Origin: Prostheceraeus crozeri
Lineage: Eukaryota > Platyhelminthes > Polycladida > Euryleptidae
Direction: 5' to 3'
DNA length: 64,000 nucleotides
Assembly: GCA_907163375.1 (NCBI GenBank)
Contig: CAJQUW010004594.1
Location: forward strand, 124,001 to 188,000
Under the pieces are notes generated by a model. It was not told the DNA's origin. It did no database searches and worked only from the letters and a program-made list of their open reading frames with translations. This document shows, one piece after another, positions 1-10,539 of this stretch. Within the stretch, counting starts at the first letter, position 1, and each line of letters starts with the position of its first letter. Position numbers and translations under genes: made by a program.

Positions 1-469
1 AGAATTCTAATTCTATCCTGAACTGCAATATGCCAAACCGGCATATAGTGGTTCAATATTTTAACTAAGGAAGATATACGAACCTAAACACAATGAAGTT
101 GAAATCCATGGCAATGTCTACAAACAGTGATTCTTGAATGATTATCTATGTTTTCATGATATCTTAGAAGTTTTGCTCTAAAATTTTGACTATTCCATAA
201 TTTGCATGGAGATCTGACATAGAATCCTTCTTCCGGACAATAATGCTATTGTATGTAACTCTTGAGAAGTCTGAAAATTGCAATTTTTGATCACTGTTAG
301 TCACAATATAATGGAGAGATGAAGAAATCTTTGATTAACTTTTATTGAAGTCTATGAAAGTTTGCTCTCTCAATAGATTTTAATTCATGAAAAGTTTGAA
401 AGTCTATGAATGTTTGCAAATGTGAATAGATTTGAAATTCAGATTTCTATCTAAAAATGATTTGAAATA
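1..469. other. AT-rich sequence, no gene seen
   Basis: I see no coding region, tRNA or clear repeat here. The sequence is AT-rich with short runs and stop codons in all frames. It may be intergenic or old repeat DNA. Confidence 0.5.
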
Positions 470-580
470 TCACTTCACCAATTCATTCATTAATGGATTC
501 TCAAGCTGGAGTGACGGACGACGGTTCATGGCTATCTGGTACGGTGAGAATTCTATGTAAAATTGGCGGGCATATAATGA

Positions 581-1008
581 TATGATGATGAAGCTATGTT
601 TTGGCGTCCAATGGCAAATAGAGGCCGCGTTACCGTCCCGACAATTTGCCATGACAGCCCGCCAATGTAGATGTCCATAATCATGTATGCCATGTTGCGA
701 AATATTTCTATGAGTTTCCATTTCCCAGCCATGAATTTTTCCCGGCCGTTAATGAATTTACAGGGCATTATCAAGATAATCATTCTATTATACAGGAATC
801 AATGATATGATGACAGCTATGTTTTTGAGGCGTCAATGGCAAATTAGAGGGCGTTACCGGCCCGGCCCGACAATTTGCCATTGACAGCCCAAAAATGTAG
901 ATGCCATAATCATTCCAATGCCATGTTGCGAAATATTTCTATGGTTTCATTTCCAGGCCATGAATTTTCCGGGCCGTTAATGAATTTCTGGGCATTATCA
1001 AAGATATC
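581..1008. repeat. Tandem duplication, two diverged units of about 205 bp
   Basis: Unit A (about 581-783) and unit B (about 806-1008) share the same order of landmarks: TATGATGA near the start, then CAATGGCAAAT, ACAATTTGCCAT, ATGCCATGTTGCGAAATATT and GGGCATTATCAA. Inside each unit CAATGGCAAAT and its reverse complement sit about 40 bases apart, so each unit can form a hairpin. The copies differ by many small indels, so the duplication is not recent. The origin is unknown; it could be two copies of a short interspersed repeat. Confidence 0.75.
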
Positions 1009-1153
1009 AGTCTTATATACATGGTATACAATGGTGCATTATATACCCTCCAATGCCGGGAAATAATGCATTTTAAATTCATTTCAATCATTTCTATGAC
1101 CTCCAAAGCCATCGAGAGTGAAATACAATGTAGTATTAGTTATCGAAATTCAA

Positions 1154-1215
1154 GGGTACTGATGATAGAAAGCCGAGGCGGCGTTTGCCGCCGAAGCTTT
1201 CTATCATTCGTACCC
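1154..1215. repeat. Long stem hairpin
   Basis: Two arms of about 29 bases are reverse complements apart from a few mismatches, around the four-base loop GTTT. The stem includes GATAGAAAGC and GGCGGC/GCCGCC. It is far more GC-rich at its tip than the surroundings and abuts the MITE that starts at 1215. Confidence 0.7.
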
Positions 1216-1470
1216 ATAGAAATAGATAACAATGAAATATCTAGAACGGAAATGAAGATTCATGCAATACACAATAGTGGCACAAAAATGGCACGCATTT
1301 TCAGTTAGTTACACTTGTGAACGGCTGAATCATTGGTTTAGAATCAGTCACATGTACAATTGTAAGCTTTTCATTGGTTGCTCATGCCCCAACTTAGTTC
1401 TCCCGGATGTGCCGCGACCTTGAGTCAATTTCCATTCTAGTCAACTTCAGCTAAACAATCTATTTCTATG
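1215..1470. mobile_element. Small MITE with CATAGAAATA termini (copy 1)
   Basis: The left end begins CATAGAAATAGATAACAATG and the right end closes with ATCTATTTCTATG, so the termini are inverted. The interior matches 28920-29173 along its length (shared blocks include TCATGCCCCAACTTAGTT and GGATGTGCCGCGA). There is no coding capacity. It is probably a non-autonomous DNA transposon; a target-site duplication is not clear. Confidence 0.65.
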
Positions 1471-1673
1471 TTAGTACCTGAGAATTGAGATATCTAATAC
1501 CATTGTGCATTTGCTATGGTATGAATGACCTTGATTATTTCCTAATTTTTTGACATCATTTCCGACTTTCTTGTCATTATTACATAGTTTTTGAAATAAA
1601 GATATTTAAAAGATTTATTGATTATTGATAATTATATCTTAATTGATTTATGCGAATCAATCAAGAAGAGGAG

Positions 1674-1857
1674 AGAGAAAATGGGCATCAAGCTATTCAA
1701 GAAAGCCGAAAGCGATCCTGGCCATATTCTGCATCCGCTTATTCCAAAGAGACTGAGACATTGCGATCATCTACAGTGTACTCATCCCCCGTTGACGCAG
1801 TTTAATGCGTCAGTCTTCCTTCATACCATATGTCGCTGCCTTGCTGAACAAAACTAA
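1674..1857 (+). pseudogene. Possible LINE ORF2 C-terminal fragment
   Basis: The reading frame ending at 1857 carries LFKKAESDPGHILHPLIPKR followed by a short Thr/Asn-rich tail. This resembles the C-terminal tail of non-LTR retrotransposon ORF2 proteins, which often has an 'xxDPxHxLHxLxPxR' stretch before a final Asn-Ser-Phe-like end. Only about 60 residues are present, so the clade cannot be set. The upstream reverse transcriptase is not visible, consistent with 5' truncation. It could also be a chance ORF. Confidence 0.4.
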
Positions 1858-2018
1858 TTTGTAACTTTTCTGTAAGCATTACATACTACAAGTATTCTTC
1901 ATTTTATGATGATTCATTTGTCTTACGAAATATTCACTCACTACTACTACTAAAAATGTAGAAATGATGTAAGGCCATAAATACCATTCATTTGAGCATT
2001 AATAGGTGTGGAAGCGTC

Positions 2019-3405
2019 ATGCCTCTCCTCAATCTCACAAATATACCGGGAGGACAAATATGCGGTCTATCAGACGATCAGCTCAAATTTGTTACTTTCG
2101 AATCCAATGAAAGATTCCTAAAAGAGCTAAGTCGCGAGTTCCAAGTTGATTTGGATGAAGATTGTGAGCTACCTAATTTAACGGACAAACAACTAGAGTA
2201 TCTTCATTCAATTGAAAAAAGTGCGGTGCCCAAATCAACAGCAAATCAAACGAAACAGCATGTGAACAAATTTAAAGAATTTTTAAAAGAAAATGGCTTA
2301 AAAGAGAATTTTGAAGATGTTCCGATACAATACCTTAACAACTATTTACGACTCTTTTACGCACAAACAAGAACAAAAGATGGTAATTTATACGCCCCAG
2401 CAAATTTAATTTGTCTGAGAGCATCTATTCAACGTTACTTAACCTCTTGTGAGATAGATCGAAAAATTGACATTATCAACGATGACAATTTCAAACGAGC
2501 TAACAGAACATTAAAATGAATGGTTGCACAGTTTTTATCACAAAACACTAAAAGATCAGAAAAGTATGAAAGGATACATCCAAAAGACATGATCACCATC
2601 AGGAAACATTTTGAAGACAAAGCTGCTATGGATATCAAAGTATTGCAGCAAGAAATAACTTTCAATATCATGTGGTATTTTCTGCTTAGAGGACGCGAAA
2701 ATGTACACTGTCTAGCAAAAGATACGTTTGCATTTACTTCTAATGGCGATAAGCAGGAATACTGTTTTATCCAAGTTAATTGGCTGCATAAGAACGTCAA
2801 AGCTTCTCTTTCCGCTAAGTAATTTTCGGATTTGAAGCAGGCTCGGATGTATTCAACATTTGGTAAATATGAAACTCTATGTTCTGTTCAGTCCTTTCGG
2901 GAGTATCTGAAAATATTGCCTGAAATAACAATAGAGAACACGTTGTTCCCTCTCATCACATCAACTGGCAAAATTTCTACGAAATCTGTAATGGGTAAGG
3001 ATTCCCTGAGCGATTTGATGAAAAACCTCAGTACTGAATTGGGTGTTAGTAAGAAATATGTGAATCATTGTGTTCGCGTAACAGGTATCAATGTTATGCA
3101 TGAAAACGGAATGTCCAATGAGGAAGTATGTAGTTATTGGACAGAAAGCATTGTCTTCAGTTCAACGATATATTAGAACAACTGAGAATCATCTGAAACG
3201 GGCAAGTGATTGCTTAAGTGCTGGATCCTCTAGCAAGCCTACATCCGAAGATTTTACAATTATTGCAAAATCAAAAAAAAGTGAAGTATATTACTCTTTC
3301 TTACAAGGACAATCAAACGATATACAACAAGAACAAACACTCCAAACACTACCAAAACAAGTCAATATAAGCGGACCGTTTTATAATTGTTCTTTCCAAT
3401 TTTAA
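2019..3405 (+). pseudogene. Crypton-type tyrosine recombinase (broken)
   Basis: This is a broken Crypton DNA-transposon recombinase, which would cut and join DNA through a covalent 3'-phosphotyrosine. The best start is ATG at 2019. The first 165 codons hold an N-terminal helical domain with the core-binding pattern VNKFKEFLKEN...LRASIQRYL, as in the Crypton/DUF3504 group. The catalytic part follows: a HxxR box as HCVR near 3070, then SSVQRYIRTTENHL near 3150-3190 with the candidate catalytic Tyr. The usual GHK is GQK here, so a catalytic His may be lost. Two in-frame stops (TGA at 2517, TAA at 2820) and a frame change near 3130 break it. No terminal inverted repeats were seen, as expected for Cryptons. 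A domesticated KCTD1/ZMYM-like host gene is possible but unlikely given the breaks. Confidence 0.75.
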
Positions 3406-3719
3406 CAATATTAAGTATATCGCATGTATTTGTGTAGGCGATTAATTATTTTGATTGTATTGATATATGTTGGATAGATATCTATACTTCTTACCATTTT
3501 TATGGAAATATTAATCTATGTGGATGATCAATATCAATGGAATTTCATAAAATTATTTCCGTCTTTTTGCGACTAATAATAATATTACTCGGGATTATGC
3601 TACAACTTTAACATAGAAATATCAACGTATAGGCCTATAACGAAAGTAAATGCACAATGCAGTTTTTGACTCAATGTGATTTCAATGTAATTCAGCGGAC
3701 AATAATGCCAACAACGGCA
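3406..3719. other. No gene seen
   Basis: AT-rich sequence with no ORF or repeat that I can relate to other parts of the window. It may include the 3' part of the Crypton copy. Confidence 0.4.
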
Positions 3720-3990
3720 TTAGCGTCTGCTGTTTGATGTAGAAATCGGCATGATTTTCATCTTCATTGGGTTAGAATGCTTCTTCATATACGATGCCTC
3801 TTGCTTTCCATCTTCCGCGTTGATGAACACCAAGTCATTGCTTTCTGTTCTTGATGCGACAACATATAGCATCCCATTCAAGAAAGCTGGCTTGGAAAGA
3901 TGCAAGCCAATCATGCTTAATACTTGACCTTGAGTGAGGCTTTTCAATCTAATTGTTGTTGCAAAGCATGGCAAGTTGACTTCTTAGAGC
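3720..3990 (-). pseudogene. Helitron-type Pif1-like helicase C-terminus (fragment)
   Basis: Read on the minus strand, the frame gives CFATTIRLKSLTQGQVLSMI, then GLHLSKPAFLNGMLYVVASR. This matches the end of Pif1 family helicases, where 'xTIhKSQGQTxxxVGIYLxxPVFxHGQLYVAxSR' covers the last SF1 motifs including the arginine finger. In animals such stray Pif1 C-termini usually come from Helitron rolling-circle transposons. The conserved Lys-Ser-Gln-Gly-Gln is Lys-Ser-Leu-Thr-Gln-Gly-Gln here, and the upstream helicase and Rep domains are missing. A host PIF1 pseudogene is the alternative; the degenerate motif favours transposon debris. Confidence 0.65.
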
Positions 3991-4197
3991 AAGGGTTCCC
4001 TGGTCGGGTGATGACATGATAGCGACAAATACCTGTAAGAATTATCCCCGTCCGTCTGACGCAAAACAGATGCAAAAATCCAAATAAATAGTTAACTTGG
4101 CCTTGAGCTCGAAAATTTGTGTTAAAACCTGGGGATCTTATTTCTTTGCATCCAAAGGACGTCATCTGAAAAGTACAGTAGCACTTCGGAATGCTAC

Positions 4198-4265
4198 TCG
4201 TCGATGGCTGAGTTGGAAGAGTGCTGACCTAGAATGCCACAGGTCGGTGGTTCAAATCCACCAAG
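4198..4265 (+). repeat. tRNA-like SINE head or tRNA pseudogene
   Basis: A polymerase III A-box-like TGGCTGAGTTGG lies at about 4205 and a good B box inside GGTGGTTCAAATCCACC near 4245-4261. The latter is a perfect 5-bp T stem with a 7-base loop. The flanks do not pair as an acceptor stem and the D stem is poor, so it should not be read as a working tRNA. A second A-box-like stretch (TAGCTCAGTAGGTAAAGC) at about 4455-4472 has no B box and may be another SINE 5' piece. Confidence 0.55.
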
Positions 4266-4479
4266 ATGCGCTTTCTGTCCATAAAATTATCATTGCAGGT
4301 ATCTTCAAAGAATAATTCCCCACTTCAAAATATAATGCTAACTATCGACTACTGATATTGTAGCATTAGTAGTTTAACTTGGTGGTTACTGCTATGTTGT
4401 CTTGGGACATGAATTCGTCGGGCGTTGAATACTTGTGCACAGTGGCTGTCGGGACAATAGCTCAGTAGGTAAAGCTGCT

Positions 4480-5220
4480 CTTTTTCGCCTTAGTGCTTTA
4501 TTTCGCTTAAACGGCTTGGAATATCGTCCTAATTGTTTGACATTTCCAAAAAAAAATTAAAATCGATGGTATAATTTGATTATATCATTATTTCGGTGCG
4601 CATAATATCAATAACTGAGAAAATTCATACGTCAAATCATTAAAACATGATGACGCAAATGTTTTTTATAAAATATTGCAAAAGAGTATTCTGCTACTTT
4701 CAAAAGTTACATTACGAATGCGTGGACAAATAATATATTTCGAAAATTTAATCCAGCGGTTTTCAGAAATTTTACAATCGTTGTTCTCGACAGCTGTCTT
4801 TCAATACACACTATGAATTTTTTCTTGAAGATTGATGTATGATATTAGTGCCATTCCTGTCGGGTATTGTCGGAGTTTTGAAAATAATATAACAGGATTA
4901 TCAGCTATTTACATAGATGGTCGAAGCCATCGGTCGGATGGTTGCGTGATGACATTATTTTTGTTGTTGATAACAGTCCATACAAATTGGTGGTCCGTTG
5001 GCCATGCGTCGGTATGGTTTTACTTCTATCGGTTAATTCCATTCAAACGACTGATGACCTCATTCGTCATTTCGAAATTAACCTAAAAATACCTGAAAAA
5101 CGGGAAAAAATATTTAGGCTTTTGTGCAAATTTTTTCTGAAACTTTTTCAAGAAGTCAATTTGATTTCAGTACAATAGTATTTCAGTGAGTATAATAGCC
5201 TTTCAAGCATGAAATTGCTA
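4480..5220. other. No gene seen
   Basis: AT-rich sequence without recognisable coding, tRNA or inverted repeat structure. The short ORFs near 4832-5180 show no known motif. Confidence 0.45.
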
Positions 5221-5281
5221 CTGTAAGTTGGCCACGTTTTCGTTGTAGGGATCATCCTGTACCTCACGGTCAGAAGAAGGA

Positions 5282-5487
5282 CAAAAAACAAACATTCAAT
5301 CAGTGCATTCTCCCTGTGTTGACATACGGATGAGAAGTGTGGAAGACAACGAAGGAACATAGAAATAAACTTCAAGTTACCCAAAGAGCAATGTTGTAGA
5401 TTACAAGACGAGATAAAAAGAAGAACACATGGATTAGACAACAGACAGGAGTAAGTGACGTCCTGGAGACTGCAGCAGAACAAGAAG
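5282..5487 (+). pseudogene. LINE reverse transcriptase C-terminal fragment
   Basis: The plus-strand frame reads CILPVLTYG, then KLQVTQRAM, then ITRRDKKKNTWIRQQTGVSD. This is the typical post-RT region of endonuclease/reverse transcriptase LINE proteins, whose consensus is 'xVLPVLTYGxETWxLTKxxxxKLRVxQRAMERxMLGITxRDxxxNxxIRxxTGVxD'. Only about 65 codons are present, with a few breaks. The fragment is bracketed by two similar 57-bp direct copies (5225-5281 and 5488-5547), which belong to the Ty3/gypsy fossil. It therefore looks like a 5'-truncated LINE that landed there and made or exploited a long duplication. Confidence 0.7.
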
Positions 5488-5984
5488 TTCGCTACCTTTT
5501 CGTTGTAAGGAGCATCCTTTGCCTCATGGTCAACAGAAGGACGCTAAGTCAGTAGTCCAGGAAATGCTAAATAATGGTATTGTAGGAGAAAGTGTGTCAT
5601 CTTGGCGCAATCTATTTCTCTTTATTAAGTAGAGAGATTGTCTTTTACAGCTAGTTGTGGATTTTCGACGGCTTAGCCAAATATCATCAGATGTTTGTTT
5701 CCAAATGCCATTATTTACGAATGCATCGCTGAGCTTCGAGGCTGCAAGCACTTTACGACTCTTGATTTAACATCCGTTTATTACCAACTTGAGCTAAAGG
5801 AAGACTCTAGACCAAAAACTGCTTATGCGAATTCAATCGAATGCCTGACGAACTAAAGAACGCTCCAGCATTATTTCAGAGGCTGGTGCAATTTGTTTTA
5901 AAGAATCTTAATATTTTGCCATACATCGATGATTCAATCATAGCGAATGAAAATTTTGACGAGCATTTGAAATCAATTAGAAAT

Positions 5985-6489
5985 GTCTCATCTCTAATGA
6001 TTCAATGCCTCCGGCTTTCACGTGGTCGAAATAATATTTCAATGCGCCTTGCTCTTGGCACCACCATGAAAAATGGCTTGCCGGCTGGGAATCGTACCCA
6101 GTCATCAAGGTGGTGCCAAGAGCAAGGCACATTGAAATATCATTTCGATCTCGTGAAAGCCGGAAGCATTGAATCATTAGATCGATTGTCCGAGGTTGCC
6201 TATAAGCGGTTGCTATTGTTATATAAACGAACCAGGAAGGTAACGTCATAATGCGCGCTGAAAGCTTTACTGGCTCTTGACACGATCATGGAGGGTGTGC
6301 TTCGCTGGTCTTAGTGATCGTCACGCCGCGTTAACAGTTCGAGGACTGGGTTCGATTCCCAGTCGGCAGGCCATTTTTCATGGTGGTGCCAAGAGCAAAG
6401 GGCATTGAAATATCATTTCGACCTCGTGAAAGGCGGAGGCATTGAATCATCAGATCAATGTTCGAGGTCGCCTGGAAGCGGCTGCTAAT
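5985..6489. mobile_element. tRNA-derived SINE cluster in opposite orientations
   Basis: The plus-strand copy near 6290-6366 has a tRNA-like promoter: a strong B box in CTGGGTTCGATTCCCAG with a perfect T stem, and an A-box-like GGTCTTAGTGATCG about 55 bases upstream. Its body (CATTTTTCATGGTGGTGCCA, then TTGAAATATCATTTCGA) recurs at 6105-6250. It is present inverted at 5985-6105, where the B box also appears as the reverse complement. The block separates two parts of the gypsy reverse transcriptase, so it is an insertion, possibly one SINE landing in another or a foldback derivative. Confidence 0.7.
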
Positions 6490-7032
6490 GTCCTATCTCG
6501 TTTGAAGGAATTTGGTTTCATGGTCAAACCTGGAAAGTGCTTGTTTGCTTTTGATCGGGTTATTATTAGTTACTTCAAAGCATGGTGTTGAGCCTGATCC
6601 TGAGAATATTTCAAAATTGCAATTGATAGGTGTTCCAAAATCATCGAAGGATGTTGATCACCATTGTGGTTTCGTGAATTTTCAGTCCACATTTGTCCAA
6701 AGTTGGCTGAGTTATTGAGGCCCATTTATATAACTAAGTATGGCGGATTTAAATGTACTGATGAAGCACAACATTCATTCGGTTGCGAAAATCAAGAATT
6801 TGTTATCTAAAAAACATTGCTTCAAGTCTCTGATTTCAGTCAAAAATTTCTTATTGAATCTGATGCAAGTTCTACAGCATTAGGCGCAGTTCAAATGCAA
6901 GATAATCTGCCCGTTATGCATGCTGCCCGAAGCTTATCGGAATCAGAGATGAACTATTCTGCAACCGATAAAGATTTGTTATCGGTAGTCTGGGCATTGA
7001 GGAGATTCATGCAATACGTTTATGGGCAGAAG

Positions 7033-7677
7033 CAAAGATCGGCAATGATAAAATGACATCATTTTACTTTTGAAAAATGACATAAAAGGATATCATGAAA
7101 GAGAGTACGATCAAAGTTCGACATTTCGTACTTGGACAATTAAGATTCTGGTTAATAAAGACCGCCGTTTTCTGGGTTTGTCTCTGCATGTACAGTTTAC
7201 ATCTCATCTATTGCAGGTTACTTCAGACTTCCAGGGGCCTATGATTGACCATTGAACTCATTAATTACTCTCTTGATGTTTTTGAAGTCTTGACTGCAAT
7301 CTAATTAATTTTAGCCTTTTTTCGTACTTTAGATAATGTTGGCCTGACCAACTGCATAATGTATGTAGGAAATTTTTTTATTCGAGTCTATAAAGCTTAA
7401 ATCAAACTTGCGAAGTCTAATGTATAGGGCATAGGCCATACCGATACGTTTTGATGTACAAGAAGGTTTGTATGACTAAACTGCCTTCTTCGGTCTTTCA
7501 TTATTTGGGATATATGCTAATTAATTTTTATTTCTATAGCTAAGGACAGTAGAAGCAGTATGGTGGCAGTGTAAATCGAAAAATTAGATCTACTTACGGT
7601 GTAAGCCTACGTATATTTCACTAAAAACGGACAAATTTTCATTGCAGAAATATAAAATGATATCATTGCCGATCATA
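7033..7677. mobile_element. MITE with 9-bp target duplication (Mutator-like), copy 1
   Basis: The left end is CAAAGATCGGCAATGATAAA and the right end is the inverted form, TCATTGCCGATCATA. Both are followed by AT-rich inverted extensions around TGATATCATTTTA. The element is flanked by a perfect 9-bp direct repeat GGGCAGAAG at 7024-7032 and 7678-7686. A second full copy in reverse orientation is at 54521-55159 with its own 9-bp duplication. Nine-bp duplications are typical of Mutator-like elements. It carries no transposase, so it is non-autonomous, and it interrupts the RNase H part of the gypsy fossil. Confidence 0.8.
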
Positions 7678-8780
7678 GGGCAGAAGTTTGTGATGACCAC
7701 CAAGTGCTACTAAACCTTGTGCGAAAGCACCATCATGCTCTCACCATGCACGACACATTCGTTATCTAGAGGATTATGATTTTGAAATCGAATATTTGAC
7801 CGGTTGCGATAATATCCTCTCTGATCAGTTTCTGACAACTGCAATTTATGTCCAGTTGCAAAAAAAGTATCAACTACATCTTTTTTGCCTGAGGATGTAA
7901 ATTGAAATATATCACCTAAAGTGTGGTAACAGTATAGTAAGATCAATGGATAAGACAATATGAGATATATGAAAATGGAAGATGATCGGTGCATAATTTT
8001 TAGGAAATTTCTACTTATATGCATATTACATCAAGATAAAAACAATGTACCTGAACCTATTGGAGAGAAACAAGATAAAAATGTAATGACTTAATACTTA
8101 ATACTACATCTTTAAAATGACTGTTCCAGAAGAAGAGATAGAAGATGTCATTTATCAGAATCATGCTTTCGGCCATTACAGAATATCAAGAACCAGATAT
8201 TCCATTCTGAGCTCTGATTTTCGCATTCTGAGCTCTGATTTTCGCACAGTTGCTGTTCATCTTGTTTGCGATTAAAATCGTATACTTACTCCACAAAGAA
8301 AGGACATATTACACCTTTTCCGGCTCATGTATCGAATCGCTAAATTCAATGTTAAAAGTGCTCAAATCAAGAATAGTTCTTCAATTCAGACCAAAGTAAG
8401 TACATGTATATAACAGAAGTATACAATTAAAGCATGCTTTGTGGGGACATCTATGATATTGCTTTTTCGCCAGCTCTTATAAGCAGTTTTATTTGATATC
8501 TCAATCCATAACAGAAGTATTGAAATACAGGTTTTCCTACACGACAACGGCAACTACCGAATCAAGAGCGGCACTTTAATTTCTAAAACGTTAAAAGATA
8601 GAATATTACGTCATTTCACAATTGAGAGCGACAACAATAAATAAACTGCAGCAAAATAGTTCAATTGTGTCTCTATCAGATTAGTGAGCGGTATTTCACG
8701 TGAAGAATAAATGATATCTATTCGGTTTGATCCAAAGCCCTATATAGATGTCTTCACATCTGCTAAATTAACTTATCAAT

Positions 8781-9817
8781 ATGGAGCGCCAGCGAATACC
8801 TTCTGATGTTAAACGCAGAATCATTATGGCTCACGAAGCCGGAGATGATTATATTGAAGCCGCTCGAGTTCTCAGTGTAAAACGGGGTACTGCGTATTCA
8901 ATAGTACATCGTTATATATTTGAAGGAGTCATTGAGCGTCCCAGAGGAGGAAGACGACACCAAAAGATGGACGAAGATATGGCAAATAGTGTGGTAGAGA
9001 TTGTTGAATCCCAACCGGAATTCACGTTAGCCCAAATCAAAGCTAATTTACAAGCGCGGATGCCGGACAAGTCATCTGTCTCAATTCAAACTACCATCAC
9101 ATGTCTGAGAAATCGTCTTATCTTCTTAAAGAAAATGAAGACTGTTCAAGTCAACCGCAATAGCTATGACGTCAAAGTGGAAAGGGCCGAGTATGCGAAC
9201 TGGTATCTGCACACGATCAACGCAAACCATCCGCCAACATTTATTTTTGTGGACGAATCCGGCTTTAATTTATGGATCAGTCGCACACGAGGTCGTGCCA
9301 GACGGGAGAGCGAGCTGTCAGGATTGTTCATGGACAGCGCGGGCGGAATTTTACTCTCATCTTGGCGGTCTCTAATGAAGGTGTCGTCCATCATGAATTC
9401 TACGAAGGCGGAACCTCCTGTGAGAGATTTAACTCCTGGCTGGAAGAAGCGTCCGTTGCGGCTGGGGCTGGACCTCGTGTATTCGTCATGGATAATGCTC
9501 CGTGCCACAATAGATCCTGTGAAGTCATTTTGCGAGAGGGACACTCTATTAGGTACTTACCGCCCTACTCTCCATTTCTCAATATCGCAGAGGACGCGTT
9601 TTCCATGTGGAAAGCGGCTTTCAAGAGGGAAGTAGCTGAGATTCGTGAGCAGTTACACAACTACACTGGACAACAGCGGAATTTGACCTTACTGCAACTC
9701 GCCTCCCAAAACATGAGTGACATCACTGCAAATAAGATGGGAAGGTCTTCCAGACGTATGGGCAGATTGATGCCTAGACTAATTAATCGCGAGGATGTCT
9801 TACAAAACCATCAATGA
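8781..9817 (+). pseudogene. IS630/Tc1/mariner-type transposase, one frameshift
   Basis: This would cut and paste its element through a DDE catalytic triad. The ATG at 8781 opens MERQRIPSDVKRR. A helix-turn-helix region covers roughly residues 10-50, a second DNA-binding segment is marked by ERPRGGRR, and a linker follows. Catalytic boxes are FVDESGFN (first Asp), VFVMDNAPCHN (second Asp) and LPPYSPFLNIAE (Glu). Thirty-two residues lie between the second Asp and the Glu, fewer than the 34 of classical Tc1. The frame changes once near 9300-9310; otherwise it is open to the stop at 9817, about 345 residues in all. It is the best-preserved transposase in the window besides the mariner at 44 kb. 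Confidence 0.85.
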
Positions 9818-9865
9818 ATATTACGGTACTTGTTTTGTTTCATAATGGAATAAAAAATTTCAAGA

Positions 9866-10030
9866 TTATCAAAACTTTTTCGTATTGACTTACCTTTTCG
9901 TAAAAAGTTTTTAATGACTTACTGTATTACCTTTTTTAATTAAAATAATTATCAAACTTTTCCTTTTGACATATTTTACCTTTTCGAATTAAAAAAATTA
10001 TCAAAACTTTTTGTATTGACTTACCTGTTA
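9866..10030. repeat. Subterminal tandem repeats of the IS630-like element
   Basis: The phrase TTATCAAAACTTTTT(C)GTATTGACTTACC occurs three to four times with small changes (about 9866, 9905, 9948, 9999), separated by CCTTTTCG or similar. Such arrays beside a transposon end often hold transposase-binding sites; that role is inferred here. Confidence 0.6.
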
Positions 10031-10539
10031 AATAAAATATAATTGAATATGAAAAGCCGTTTATGATTTCAGGTTGCCGCTCATTAAACTTATAAATCCA
10101 TTAATAAACTCACTTATCACTACCGATCAAAAACAATATCATTCAATTGAAAACGCTGCTAATTAACAGAAAAACAGCATCTTAAAACATATTCTTTAAT
10201 CTGATAGTCGCATTGTCGAACTGGAAAACCTGTATTAAATGGAAGGGACTGAATAGCTATGTCAAAACTATGAATCAGCGAAAAATTACATAGTTATCCG
10301 CAGATGTTTGGACGACAAAAATATAGATGAAGATCCATTTCTATGGTTAGAATGTCAGAGTTGATGTGGCACAGAAATCAAAACACTTTGATTCAGACAT
10401 TCAATGGCTAATTTCTGATGTCATGAATCTCATTTCTAATGTTCAATTATTGACGACAGAGAACGTTTCTGTCACTCTCAATTCATGAAATCAAATCACT
10501 GATAGAAAAGCCAATGAAGTTCCGTTTGCCGATTGATTT

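Larger units (their letters stand above)
5225..8400 (+). mobile_element. Ty3/gypsy LTR-retroelement fossil (pol remnants)
   Basis: An old, heavily broken copy of a Ty3/gypsy pol region. Parts in order: reverse transcriptase about 5490-5985 and 6490-6720, with the Tyr-x-Asp-Asp active-site box near 5920; RNase H about 6800-7032 and 7687-7860; and the zinc-binding start of an integrase about 8130-8330. It has more than ten breaks, so it looks ancient and inert. I could not define LTRs. Three foreign pieces interrupt it: a LINE fragment (5282-5487), a tRNA-derived SINE cluster (about 5985-6489) and a MITE with a 9-bp target duplication (7033-7677). Confidence 0.8.
8528..10232 (+). mobile_element. 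IS630/Tc1/mariner transposon, about 1.7 kb, nearly whole
   Basis: Outer termini CAGGTTTTCC (8528-8537 and, inverted, 10223-10232) are identical and flanked on both sides by TA, the target used by this superfamily. Similarity continues inward (CGACAA in both ends). The transposase gene lies centrally. Subterminal AT-rich repeats at 9866-10030 lie in the 3' non-coding part. A nearer inverted pair, (G/A)TGAGCGG at 8684 and 10084, is also next to TA and may be an inner subterminal repeat. Confidence 0.7.

Noticed and set aside
470-783. Overlapping minus-strand ORFs in the tandem duplication
   Set aside because: They lie in non-coding repeat units; the same ORFs are not kept in the second unit.
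4198-4265. A working tRNA gene
   Set aside because: The T arm is perfect but the acceptor ends do not pair and the D stem is poor; a SINE head or tRNA pseudogene is a better fit.
8684-10084. Inverted (G/A)TGAGCGG next to TA as the true ends of the IS630-like transposon
   Set aside because: Only about 8-9 bases match, while the outer CAGGTTTTCC pair at 8528 and 10232 is longer, starts with the family-typical CAG and is also TA-flanked.
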